Made by a program: the position numbers and the translations under genes. A model generated the notes under the pieces. It ran no database searches. It was not told the origin of the DNA and was given only the letters and a program-made list of their open reading frames with translations. Shown one piece after another: positions 35,563-43,891 of a stretch of 64,000 nucleotides of DNA (within the stretch, counting starts at the first letter, position 1; each line of letters starts with the position of its first letter). Source of the stretch: Hyphomicrobiales bacterium (lineage in GTDB: Bacteria > Pseudomonadota > Alphaproteobacteria > Rhizobiales > Rhizobiaceae); NCBI GenBank assembly GCA_900467745.1, contig UBQW01000010.1, positions 310,001 through 374,000 of the forward strand, read 5' to 3'.

Positions 35563-35694
35563 GGTGATCGGCACGGGAGGCCGGATCACCGTCTCAAAAG
35601 GCCGAGCGCCGGCAGTCTCAAGGGAGGAATACGCCTGTCAGTCAGCCCGATTGGATCGGGTGGGCTGAGACCCTTGAACGCTAGGACTCCCACA
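35563..35694 (+). ncRNA. Structured leader of eutB, possible cis-regulatory RNA
   Basis: Three pairings are visible in the 258-base gap before eutB. Hairpin 1: GGTGATC/GATCACC plus GGC/GCC at 35563-35590, loop ACGGGAG. An outer helix TCAAGGG (35618-35624) pairs with CCCTTGA (35671-35677) and encloses TCAGCCC (35642-35648) with GGGCTGA (35662-35668). A competing pairing is possible: GGGAG (35622-35626) with CTCCC (35687-35691), which lies 3 bases before the ATG. The hexamer GTCTCA occurs twice (35591 and 35616) and its complement once (35666). No known riboswitch class is matched with confidence; cobalamin-aptamer core blocks are absent. Confidence 0.45.
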
Positions 35695-37080
35695 ATGGCA
35701 TACAGCACGACGATCGAACGAACGCGCTTCGGCTTTCGCGATCTCAAGGACCTCCTCGCAAAAGCGACGCCGGAACGCTCCGGCGATCAGCTCGCGGGTA
35801 TCGCGGCGAGCGGACCGGTCGAGCGGCTCGCAGCTCAGATGGCACTTGCCGATCTGCCACTGAAGGCTTTTCTCGCCGAAGAAGTCATTCCATCGGAGAT
35901 CGACGAGGTCTCGGCGCTGATTTCAAGGCAGTTCGACGCGCAAGCTTTCGCGCCGATCAGTTCGTTCACTGTGGGCGAGTTTCGCGAGTGGTTGCTGAAG
36001 CCGGAAACGGATCAGCGGGCACTCGAGGCGATCACCTATGGCATCACGCCGGAAATGCTGGCGGCCGTCTCGAAAATCATGCGGCTGCAGGATCTGATCG
36101 CCGCCGCCGCCAAACGGCAGGTCGTCACGCGCTTTCGCAACACGCTGGGCCTGACCGGCCGCTTGTCGACCCGCAACCAGCCGAACCATCCGACCGACGA
36201 CAGCCGCGGCATTGCCGCTTCGGCGATCGACGGTCTATTGATGGGCTCCGGCGACGCCGTCATCGGCGTCAATCCGGCGACTGATAGTGTTAAGGACTAT
36301 GTGCGGATCGTCTCGCTGCTCGACGAAATCCGCGAGCGCCTCGCCATACCCACCCAGACATGCTGTCTCGGCCACGTTACCACAGCCATCCGTGCGGTTG
36401 AAGCGCGAGCGCCGGTTGATCTGATGTTTCAGTCGGTTGCGGGATCGCAGAAGGCCAATGACGGCTTCGGCATTGATCTCGCGCTGCTGAAGGAGGCGCA
36501 GGATGCCGGACGATCGCTGAAGCGCGGCATGCCGGGCGCCAACCTGATGTACTTCGAAACCGGGCAGGGAGCAGCACTCTCGGCCGACGCGCATTTCGGC
36601 GTCGACCAGCAGACGATGGAGACGAGAGCCTATGCCGTCGCGCGCGAGTTCGATCCGCTGCTCGTCAACACCGTGGTTGGCTTCATCGGGCCTGAATATC
36701 TCTTCAACGGGAAACAGATCATCCGCGCCGGCATCGAGGATCATTTCTGCGGCAAGCTGCTCGGCCTGCCGATGGGCGTCGACGTTTGCTACACCAACCA
36801 TGCCGATGCCGATCAGGAAGACATGGATACGCTGTTGACGCTGCTCTGCGCGGCAAACGTCAATTTCGTCATAACCGTACCCGGCGCCGACGACATCATG
36901 CTGAACTACCAGTCGCTGTCCCACCACGACGCTGTCTTCTGCCGCGAGACCCTTGGGCGCCCGCCGGCGCCGGAGTTCGAGACGTGGCTTCGCGATGTCG
37001 GACTGACCAATGAAGCCGGCGCGCTGTCCGGTGCGCCTGCCATGCTGACCGATTACCTGTCGAGGGCCGTTCTTGTCTAA
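35695..37080 (+). CDS. eutB: Ethanolamine ammonia-lyase, large subunit
   Basis: 461 residues, full length for EutB, the TIM-barrel catalytic subunit of adenosylcobalamin-dependent ethanolamine ammonia-lyase, which makes acetaldehyde and ammonia. Recognisable stretches are FGFRDLKDLLAKATPERSGD, TRFRNTLGLTGRLSTRNQPNHPTDD, LMFQSVAGSQKANDGFGIDL, LMYFETGQGAALSADAHFGVDQQT and GMPMGVDVCYTNHADADQED-like MGVDVCYTNHADADQ. ATG 35695 begins MAYSTTIERTRFGFRD; TTG 35674 would extend it. It lies downstream of the B12-import operon and overlaps eutC. There are no eut microcompartment genes, so acetaldehyde is handled in the cytosol. Confidence 0.95.
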   Translation: MAYSTTIERTRFGFRDLKDLLAKATPERSGDQLAGIAASGPVERLAAQMALADLPLKAFLAEEVIPSEIDEVSALISRQFDAQAFAPISSFTVGEFREWLLKPETDQRALEAITYGITPEMLAAVSKIMRLQDLIAAAAKRQVVTRFRNTLGLTGRLSTRNQPNHPTDDSRGIAASAIDGLLMGSGDAVIGVNPATDSVKDYVRIVSLLDEIRERLAIPTQTCCLGHVTTAIRAVEARAPVDLMFQSVAGSQKANDGFGIDLALLKEAQDAGRSLKRGMPGANLMYFETGQGAALSADAHFGVDQQTMETRAYAVAREFDPLLVNTVVGFIGPEYLFNGKQIIRAGIEDHFCGKLLGLPMGVDVCYTNHADADQEDMDTLLTLLCAANVNFVITVPGADDIMLNYQSLSHHDAVFCRETLGRPPAPEFETWLRDVGLTNEAGALSGAPAMLTDYLSRAVLV

Positions 37081-37858
37081 ATCCACCGCCACCGAACTAA
37101 GAGCCGATCTCCAGCCGGCCACCGTCGATTTGTCCGAGATGACCGATGCGCGTGTCGCGCTCGGGCGCTTCGGATCCGGCGCGCCGACCAAGGCGCAGCT
37201 GGCCTTCCTGCTTGATCATGCCCGGGCCCGCGAAGCTGTATGGTCGACGGTCGACGAAGTTCGGCTGAAGAGCGACCTCATGGCGCTCGGGCTGGATGTC
37301 GTCTCGGTGGAAAGCATGGCCGAGGATCGCGGCAGCTATTTGCGCCGGCCTGATCTTGGCCGCAAGTTGTCGCGCGCTTCGGTCGAGCGGCTGCATGCTC
37401 TGCCATCTGAGGCCAAAGGCTGCGATGTCGTCATCACCATAGCCGACGGCCTCTCGTCGAGTGCGGTCGATATCAATGCGATCTCGCTCGTGCGCGAGCT
37501 TTCTAGCCTTCTGAGCCACGCCGGCTTGTCGATCGGCCCGGTTGCCGTCGCGCGGCAGGCGCGGGTGGCGCTTGCCGACGAGGTCGGCGAAATTCTCGGT
37601 GCGCGGATAACGATCGTGCTGATTGGGGAGAGGCCCGGTCTCTCCGCGGCCGACAGTCTCGGCGCCTATATCACCTACGAGCCATCCGTCGGCACGCCGG
37701 ATTCCCGGCGTAACTGCGTCTCAAACATGCGCGAGGGCGGCCTGTCGATGGAGCAGGCGGCGAAGACCATCGCCGGTCTCATCGCCGACATGACGAAGAC
37801 AGGTGTCAGCGGCGTCAGCCTGAAGGAAGCGCTGGTCAGGTTGCCCAGCGCTTCGTAA
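37073..37858 (+). CDS. eutC: Ethanolamine ammonia-lyase, small subunit
   Basis: 261 residues. EutC binds the cobalamin tail together with EutB. Visible: RVALGRFGSGAPTKAQLAFLLDHARAREAVW, VVITIADGLSSSAVDINA, VGEILGARITIVLIGERPGLSAADSLGAYITYEP, and the SNMREGGLSMEQAA helix. Translation probably starts at TTG 37073 with GAGGG six bases upstream, overlapping eutB by 8 bases; ATG 37139 would truncate the N-terminus. Only 6 bases separate its stop from the convergent GMC gene. Confidence 0.93.
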   Translation: MSKSTATELRADLQPATVDLSEMTDARVALGRFGSGAPTKAQLAFLLDHARAREAVWSTVDEVRLKSDLMALGLDVVSVESMAEDRGSYLRRPDLGRKLSRASVERLHALPSEAKGCDVVITIADGLSSSAVDINAISLVRELSSLLSHAGLSIGPVAVARQARVALADEVGEILGARITIVLIGERPGLSAADSLGAYITYEPSVGTPDSRRNCVSNMREGGLSMEQAAKTIAGLIADMTKTGVSGVSLKEALVRLPSAS

Positions 37859-37864
37859 TCGGCT

Positions 37865-39520
37865 TCACCGGATGCCCGCCCGTGCGCGCGGTCGCGTGTC
37901 ATTGCGCTCGTGCTCGAAGATGGCGCCGGGAAGCGGCAGCTTGCCGCGAATGATGTCCGAGCCCTTCTCTCCCACCATGATCGTCGGCGCATTGGTGTTG
38001 CAGGAGGGTACGCGCGGCATGACGGACGAATCACAGACGCGCAGGCCTTCCAGCCCGTGCACCTTGAGATCGAGCCCTACGACCGCGTCGGCGCCCGTGC
38101 CCATCTTGCACGTGCCGACGGGGTGGTGATCGGTCTTGGCGTTGGCGCAGCCGTAGTCGAAAAGCTCGTCGTCGGTCATCACCTTCGGTCCCGGCAGCCG
38201 CTCGGCGAGGACGAATGGCTTCAGCGCCGCCTGCTGCATGATTTCTCGCGCGATCTTCAGGCCTTCGAGCGACATCGTCCGGTCATGCGGGTCGGACCAG
38301 TAGTTCGGATCGATCAGCGGCGCTGCCGCCGGATCCGATGATTTGAGCCTGACAGTGCCGCGCGAGCGAGGATGTAGATAGGCCGAGTTCAGCGTCACGC
38401 CGGCGTTCTTCAGCCGCTCCACGCCCGCCTCGATGCCCGAACCGAGCCCGAGGTGGAACTGGATGTCGGGGGAACGCGCATGCGGGTCCGCATACCAGAA
38501 GCCACCCGTCTCGAAGAGCGAGGACGCAACCGGGCCGGTGCGGAAGAGAATGTACTCCAGCCCCGCCCAAACGGTCCGGTGCAGTTTGGCGACGCCGTCA
38601 TAAGTGTGGTCGCCGGTGCACTCGCAAATGACGAAGAGGTCGAGGTGGTCCTGCAGGTTGCCGCCGACGCCGGGGAGATCGTGGTGAACCTTGACGCCGA
38701 CCGATGTCAGATGGTCGGCCGGACCGATGCCGGATTGCAGCAGGAGTTTCGGCGAGCCGATCGCGCCTGATGACACCAGCACTTCGCGCTCGGCGCGGAT
38801 CACCTCGGAGCCCTTGTCCGTCACCACTTCGACGCCGACGGCCCGCGTTCCCTCGATCACGATCCTGCTCACGCGGGCGCCGGTGCGGATGGTCAGGTTC
38901 TTTCGGCCCTTGATGGGCGAGAGATAGGCGAGTGACGCGGATGAGCGGCGGCGGTTGCGCTGGGTCAGCTGGTAGAAGCCGACACCCGCCTGCTGCTTGC
39001 CGTTGAAATCGTGATTGTAGGGAATGCCGAGCTCCTGGCCGGCGCGGATATAGGCGTCGCAGATCGGTAGCGCTGAGACAGGCATTGAGACGCCGAGCGG
39101 CCCGCCATAGGCGTGGTAGTCGTCGGCGAAGCGCTGGTTGTCCTCGGCACGCTTGAAGTAAGGCAGGATCGAGCGATAGTCCCAGCCCTCGCAGCCATCC
39201 TCGCCGGCCCAGAGATCATAGTCGGCGGCATTGCCCCGGGTATAGAGCTGGGCATTGATCGAGGAGCCGCCGCCGATCACCTTTGCCTGCGTATAGCGCA
39301 GCACCCGGCCTTTCATATGTTTCTGCGGAACCGTTTCCCATCCCCAGCTGGCCACGCCCTTGGTCATCTTGGCAAAGCCGGCCGGCATGTGAAACAGCGG
39401 GTTCCAGTCACCGCCACCGGCTTCCAGAAGAAGCACACTGACATCTGGATCTTCACTCAGCCTGCTGGCGAGCACGCAGCCGGCGGGACCCGCGCCCGTT
39501 ATGATGTAGTCAAAGCCCAT
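37865..39520 (-). CDS. GMC-family oxidoreductase (choline dehydrogenase-like)
   Basis: About 551 residues, FAD-dependent alcohol oxidoreductase. N-terminal dinucleotide motif DYIITGAGPAGCVLASRLSED, GMC signature 1 GGGSSINAQLYTRG, signature 2 SSGAIGSPKLLLQSGIGP, and the C-terminal active-site stretch TDHHPVGTCKMG with PSCNTNAPTIMVGEKGSDII. It is closest in layout to choline or alkyl-alcohol dehydrogenases; the substrate is unknown. ATG 39520 gives the usual N-terminus; the 30 extra codons upstream are rejected. It is the last gene of the long LacI-headed array, 13 bases after the SDR gene. Confidence 0.9.
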   Translation of the reverse strand: MGFDYIITGAGPAGCVLASRLSEDPDVSVLLLEAGGGDWNPLFHMPAGFAKMTKGVASWGWETVPQKHMKGRVLRYTQAKVIGGGSSINAQLYTRGNAADYDLWAGEDGCEGWDYRSILPYFKRAEDNQRFADDYHAYGGPLGVSMPVSALPICDAYIRAGQELGIPYNHDFNGKQQAGVGFYQLTQRNRRRSSASLAYLSPIKGRKNLTIRTGARVSRIVIEGTRAVGVEVVTDKGSEVIRAEREVLVSSGAIGSPKLLLQSGIGPADHLTSVGVKVHHDLPGVGGNLQDHLDLFVICECTGDHTYDGVAKLHRTVWAGLEYILFRTGPVASSLFETGGFWYADPHARSPDIQFHLGLGSGIEAGVERLKNAGVTLNSAYLHPRSRGTVRLKSSDPAAAPLIDPNYWSDPHDRTMSLEGLKIAREIMQQAALKPFVLAERLPGPKVMTDDELFDYGCANAKTDHHPVGTCKMGTGADAVVGLDLKVHGLEGLRVCDSSVMPRVPSCNTNAPTIMVGEKGSDIIRGKLPLPGAIFEHERNDTRPRARAGIR

Positions 39521-39533
39521 TGGTTCTATCCTG

Positions 39534-40313
39534 TCACAAGCGGGGAATGGAAAGGCCGCCATCGGCGTCGATGACGGTGCCGGTCGCAAAGGCGAAGGCG
39601 CCGGAGGCAAGGGCCGAGCAAATCCGGCCGATATCGTCGGCCTCGCCCCAGCGCTTCATCGGCACAAGGCCGCCTTCGATCAGCGCGTCGTATTTCGAGG
39701 TCACGCCTGCCGTCATATCGGTGCGGATGATGCCCGGCCGGAGTTCGAAGACGGAGATGCCCGATTCTGCCAGGCGCAGCGCGAGCCCTTGAGAGAAGGC
39801 GGCAAGCCCCGCCTTGCTGATGCAATAGTCCAGGCGCTCCGGAGAGCTTGCCTCGGCCGATACCGAGGTGATGTTGATGATCGAACGCGGGTGCGGCTCG
39901 TCGCCGGAAACAAGCATCGCCTTCACCACCGCCTGGGTGAAGAACACGGTGCCGCGCAGGTTCGTGGCCATGATCGCGTCGAAATTGTCAGCCGTCAGCC
40001 CGAGGAAATCGCCCCTGACCACGGCCGCCATGCCCGCATTGTTGACCAGGCAATCGATGCGACCGAAGGCCTGCAGGATCGCGTGAACCGTTTCCTCGTG
40101 CTTTTCGACGGCCGAAATATCGGCCTGCAGGTAGATCGCGTCGGCACCGTGTTGTTTCAGCTGCGCGACGGTCTCGTCCGCGGTCTCCACGGCGCCGACG
40201 CCTGTTATCACGACATTGAAGCCTGATTTCGCCAGCGCGCCGGCAATGCCCAGCCCGATGCCGCGACGGCCGCCGGTGACCACGGCTACGGGCTTGTCGG
40301 AATGCGTCGTCAT
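39534..40313 (-). CDS. Short-chain dehydrogenase/reductase
   Basis: 259 residues, classical SDR: cofactor motif TGGRRGIG (13-20), NNAG (91-94), catalytic S150, Y163, K167 (YCISK), and the C-terminal DADGGLSIPR. The annotation style in relatives is 3-ketoacyl-ACP reductase, but sugar and polyol dehydrogenases share this layout. ATG 40313 overlaps the upstream GMC stop by four bases. It probably acts with the two GMC enzymes on alcohol/keto interconversion of the imported compound. Confidence 0.9.
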   Translation of the reverse strand: MTTHSDKPVAVVTGGRRGIGLGIAGALAKSGFNVVITGVGAVETADETVAQLKQHGADAIYLQADISAVEKHEETVHAILQAFGRIDCLVNNAGMAAVVRGDFLGLTADNFDAIMATNLRGTVFFTQAVVKAMLVSGDEPHPRSIINITSVSAEASSPERLDYCISKAGLAAFSQGLALRLAESGISVFELRPGIIRTDMTAGVTSKYDALIEGGLVPMKRWGEADDIGRICSALASGAFAFATGTVIDADGGLSIPRL

Positions 40314-41815
40314 GCTCTCAAATCCTTTGATGCAATGTGGTCGGCAACGCGCAATGCCTGGCTCGCCACCGTCAAGGCCGGATTGACGGCTGCCGAAGTC
40401 GGCAGGAAGCTCGCATCGACGACGAAGAGGTTCTGGTGATCGAAGGCACGGCAGTAGATGTCGAGCGGAGCCGACGCCGGATCGCGACCGATCCTGATGG
40501 TTCCGCACTGGTGCGAGGGCGTGCGCTTGTCGAATGGCCGGCTGAGCACCAGCGGGAAGCCGATCGACTTCAGGATGTCCTTGAGCTTGGAGACCAGCGA
40601 GAGATGGGCATCCCAATTGGTGCGATGCCATTTCAAGACGATGCGCTCGCCATCGACCATCACCCGGCTTTCCGGAGTGGGAACGTCTTCGCTCATGGCG
40701 TAGAAATCGATCGCATGGCCGGTGATCCGATTGAGCAGCCATTCCGGGACATTCGGCAGCGAGCCCTTCAATACCTTGCCGGAGATGCGGCCGAGCAGCT
40801 GGACGTTGCCAAGCGGCGGTCCGCCATTGCCGTCGGACAGATAGAAATCATTGAAGGCGAAGGTCTTCTGGTAGATCGAGGTGTTGCGATATCGCGGCGA
40901 GACGCCGATCACGGCCGAGGAATTGTGGTTCATGAAGTTGCGCCCGACCTGGCCCGAGGAATTGGCGAGCCCCTCGGGAAACCGGTCACTTGCCGAGCGA
41001 AGCAATAGCACGGCGGACTGCACAGCGCCGGCACTGAGGATCACGAGCTTTGGATGAAGCGTGCGGGCTTCGCTACCCTGACGGTAGGTGACGCCTGAAA
41101 TGCGTCCGTCCGCATCCGCTTCCAACTTGATGACGGGAGAGTTGGTCTGAAGGCGGACATTGTCGTGTTTCAGGGCCTGCGACAGGGCAGCTGTTTCCGC
41201 GTCCATCTTGCCGTCGTCGGAGTTCGGATGTGCGTCCCATGGGGTTGGTGCCTTCGCCAGCCACTTGTCGATATCGACACCCAAGGGGAGCGAGAAAGGG
41301 TGCAGACCCTTCGCCTTCAGCCGCGCCCTGACGTCGGCGATGGCAGGTTCTTCGCGCACCGGCGGGTAGTCATAAGGTGTCGAATGCGCCGGCTCCGTCG
41401 GGTCATCACCGAGCGCGCCGCGCACCCGGTACAGTTTCTCGGCGCGGCCATACCACGGTTCAAGTTCCTCATAGGGGAATGGCCACGCGGGTGACACGCC
41501 TTCGCGGTGATGGATCTCTTCGAAATCCTCGCGGCGGTAGCGCGAGAGCACGGCGCCGAAGAATTTCGAATTGCCCCCGACATTGTAGTAGTTGCCGGGA
41601 TTGAAGCCGGTGCCATCGGCCTCGTACCAGGTTTCCTTCGGGCGGAAATGGCCGCGCTGGAAGATCGCCCGCTGGTCGCGGTTGACCGGGTGGTCGGCGA
41701 TCCGTTCGCCGGCTTCGAGAATGAGAATCTCGGTGCCGGTGGGAGCGAGTCCGGCAGCGACGGTCGCGCCACCGATGCCCGAGCCGATGATGACGATATC
41801 AGGTGTTCTGTTCAT
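40310..41815 (-). CDS. GMC-family oxidoreductase (sugar dehydrogenase-like)
   Basis: 501 residues. The FAD motif is DIVIIGSGIGGATVAAGLAPTG, the middle has NVGGNSKFFGAVLSRYRREDFEE, and the C-terminal active-site region has SHQCGTIRIGRDP and SAAVNPALTVASQALRVADHI (His and Asn of the GMC pair). It is diverged from the other GMC protein of this array and is nearer to the glucoside/fructose dehydrogenase-type subgroup. The usual small and cytochrome subunits of those complexes are absent. No signal peptide is seen, so it is probably cytoplasmic. Confidence 0.88.
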   Translation of the reverse strand: MNRTPDIVIIGSGIGGATVAAGLAPTGTEILILEAGERIADHPVNRDQRAIFQRGHFRPKETWYEADGTGFNPGNYYNVGGNSKFFGAVLSRYRREDFEEIHHREGVSPAWPFPYEELEPWYGRAEKLYRVRGALGDDPTEPAHSTPYDYPPVREEPAIADVRARLKAKGLHPFSLPLGVDIDKWLAKAPTPWDAHPNSDDGKMDAETAALSQALKHDNVRLQTNSPVIKLEADADGRISGVTYRQGSEARTLHPKLVILSAGAVQSAVLLLRSASDRFPEGLANSSGQVGRNFMNHNSSAVIGVSPRYRNTSIYQKTFAFNDFYLSDGNGGPPLGNVQLLGRISGKVLKGSLPNVPEWLLNRITGHAIDFYAMSEDVPTPESRVMVDGERIVLKWHRTNWDAHLSLVSKLKDILKSIGFPLVLSRPFDKRTPSHQCGTIRIGRDPASAPLDIYCRAFDHQNLFVVDASFLPTSAAVNPALTVASQALRVADHIASKDLRA

Positions 41816-41835
41816 ATTGCTGTCCCGCCGTCAGA

Positions 41836-42951
41836 TCACGCGATCCGCGCCTGGCTCTGCGGGTCGAAGAAGACCACCTTGTCGAGGTTGAATGCCAGTC
41901 GCGCGTTCTGGCCGGGCTGAATGCGGGCATCGGCGCGCAGCCGCGCAACGACTTCCTTGCCGCCCAGTTTCGTCACCGCGAAGGTGTCGGACCCGGCCGG
42001 TTCGACGACGTCGATCAGGCAATCGCCCTCGGCGAGTGCGCGGGCGTTGCGGTCGGCGCCATCGGGGTCGGTCAGCGCTTCCGGCCGGATGCCGAAGACA
42101 ATCTGCCGGCCGGCATGCGCCTGCAACGCTTCGTGGCCCGGCGCGATCGGCAGGCGGATGGGCTCGCCGCTGGGACGGGCGAGCGAGACAGAGAGGCCCG
42201 TCGCGCCCTGTTCGATGGTGCCGGAGAGGAGGTTCATGGCCGGAGAGCCCATGAAGTCGGCGACGAACATGTTGGCGGGGTTGTTGTAGATTTCTGCCGG
42301 CGTGCCGAACTGCTGCACCTCACCGTCCTTCATCACGGCGATCTTGGTCGCCAGCGTCATCGCCTCGATCTGGTCGTGCGTGACGTAGACAATCGTCTTG
42401 CCGGTCGCCTGATGCAGTCGCTTGATTTCGATGCGCATATCGACCCGCAGCTTGGCGTCCAGGTTGGAGAGCGGCTCGTCGAACAGGAAGAGCTTGGGAT
42501 CGCGCACCAGCGCGCGGCCCATGGCGACACGCTGCCGCTGGCCGCCGGAAAGCTGGCTCGGCTTGCGGTCCAACAGATGGCCGATCTGCAGCACCTTGGC
42601 CACCTTGTCGATCGCCGCCTTGCGCTCGTCCGCTGGCACACCGCGCATTTCCATGCCGAAGGAGATATTTCCTGACACCGTCATGTTCGGATAGAGCGCG
42701 TAGCTCTGGAACACCATGGCGATGTCGCGCTTGGAAGGATGCAGATCGGAAATGCTGCGGCCATCGACGCTGATGTCGCCCTCTGTGATGGCTTCCAGCC
42801 CTGCGATGGTATTGAGCAGCGTGGACTTGCCGCAGCCCGACGGGCCGACCAGCACCAGGAAACCGCCTTTTTCCAGCTCAAGATCGATGCCCTTGAGGAT
42901 TTCCAGTGCGCCGAAACGCTTTCTGAGGCCTGAGATTTCGAGAAAAGCCAT
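41836..42951 (-). CDS. CUT1 sugar ABC transporter ATPase (UgpC/MsmK/MalK type)
   Basis: 371 residues: Walker A GPSGCGKST, Q-loop VFQSYALYPNMTV, signature LSGGQRQRVAMGRALVR, Walker B LFLFDEPLSNLDAKLR, H-loop THDQIEAM. A C-terminal OB/TOBE regulatory domain follows (about 235-371: VFGIRPEAL, VEPAGSDTFAV). It energises the two permeases encoded just upstream; a 4-base gap separates them. The GMC gene begins 20 bases downstream. Confidence 0.94.
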   Translation of the reverse strand: MAFLEISGLRKRFGALEILKGIDLELEKGGFLVLVGPSGCGKSTLLNTIAGLEAITEGDISVDGRSISDLHPSKRDIAMVFQSYALYPNMTVSGNISFGMEMRGVPADERKAAIDKVAKVLQIGHLLDRKPSQLSGGQRQRVAMGRALVRDPKLFLFDEPLSNLDAKLRVDMRIEIKRLHQATGKTIVYVTHDQIEAMTLATKIAVMKDGEVQQFGTPAEIYNNPANMFVADFMGSPAMNLLSGTIEQGATGLSVSLARPSGEPIRLPIAPGHEALQAHAGRQIVFGIRPEALTDPDGADRNARALAEGDCLIDVVEPAGSDTFAVTKLGGKEVVARLRADARIQPGQNARLAFNLDKVVFFDPQSQARIA

Positions 42952-42955
42952 GGGA

Positions 42956-43891
42956 TTATCCTTTGACCGCGCCCGCCATCAGACCGCGAACGAAGTAGCG
43001 GCCGGCGAGGATGTAGACGAGAAGCGTGGGCATGGCGGCGATCATCGCCGCGGCCATGTTGACATTGTATTCGACCACACCGGTCGAGGTGTTGACGACG
43101 TTGTTCAGCGCCACCGTCATCGGCATGGACTCGCCGGTTCCCGCATAGGCGGATGCGAACAGGAAGTCGTTCCAGATGTTGGTGAACTGGTAGATCACGG
43201 TCACGACGATGATCGGCAGCGAGTTCGGCAGCATGATGCGGCGGAAGATCTGGAAGAAGCTCGCGCCATCCACCTGCGCCGCGCGCACCAGTTCGGTCGG
43301 AAATGCCTCGTAGTAGTTGCGGAAGAACAGCGTCGTGAAGCCGAGACCGTAGACAACGTGGACGATAACCAGATTGACCGTCGGATTGCCGAAGCCGAGC
43401 GACATGCCAATATCATTGGTGAGCATGTTGCCGAAGCGGCCGAGGCTGCCGAGAATGGTCGCCATCGGCAAAAGCACCGACTGGAACGGAATGAAGCAGG
43501 CAAAGAGCATCAGGCCGAAGACCAGCGTATGGCCGGGGAAGCGCCACTTGGTGAGCACGTAGCCGTTCAGCGCGCCGAGGATGGTCGAGATCGCGACGGC
43601 GGGAACGACCATCTTGATCGAGTTCCAGAAGTAGCCCTTGATGCCGGCGCAGGTGAGGCCGACGCAGGTTTCGCCCCAGGCCTTGATCCATGGCTCGAAG
43701 GTCGGCGCCGCCGGTAGCGACAACATGTTGCCGCCCTGGATCTCGTCCATCGTCTTGAACGAGGTGACCAACATGACGAAGAGCGGCATCAGGTAGACGA
43801 TCGCGAAGATCGCGAGTACGCCGTAGATGAAGATGCGGTTGAACATCCGCATGCGTGCCATGTGGGAGGCATCCGATGTGACCGTGCTCAT
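42956..43891 (-). CDS. CUT1 sugar ABC permease (MalG/GtsC type)
   Basis: 311 residues, six transmembrane helices. The EAA motif AFPTELVRAAQVDGASFFQIFRRIMLPNSLP is at about residue 195 and the C-terminal end is GRYFVRGLMAGAVKG, the classic finish of this subunit. A CVGLTCAGIK insertion in the first periplasmic loop is typical of the glucose/mannose GtsC-like group. ATG 43891 overlaps the partner permease stop by four bases. Confidence 0.93.
   Translation of the reverse strand: MSTVTSDASHMARMRMFNRIFIYGVLAIFAIVYLMPLFVMLVTSFKTMDEIQGGNMLSLPAAPTFEPWIKAWGETCVGLTCAGIKGYFWNSIKMVVPAVAISTILGALNGYVLTKWRFPGHTLVFGLMLFACFIPFQSVLLPMATILGSLGRFGNMLTNDIGMSLGFGNPTVNLVIVHVVYGLGFTTLFFRNYYEAFPTELVRAAQVDGASFFQIFRRIMLPNSLPIIVVTVIYQFTNIWNDFLFASAYAGTGESMPMTVALNNVVNTSTGVVEYNVNMAAAMIAAMPTLLVYILAGRYFVRGLMAGAVKG

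Noticed and set aside
35563..35590. Hairpin with ACGG-containing loop as a guanidine-II (mini-ykkC) riboswitch
   Set aside because: That class needs two hairpins with ACGR tetraloops. Here the loop is seven bases and there is no second copy, and the downstream gene is unrelated to guanidine.
35657..35691. TPP-riboswitch-like words (GGGCTGAGACCC, CTTGAAC) upstream of eutB
   Set aside because: Only the CTGAGA and a degraded TGAAC element are present. The pyrophosphate-binding half with the CCTGAT and AATGCCAG-type blocks is missing, and eutB is not a thiamin gene.
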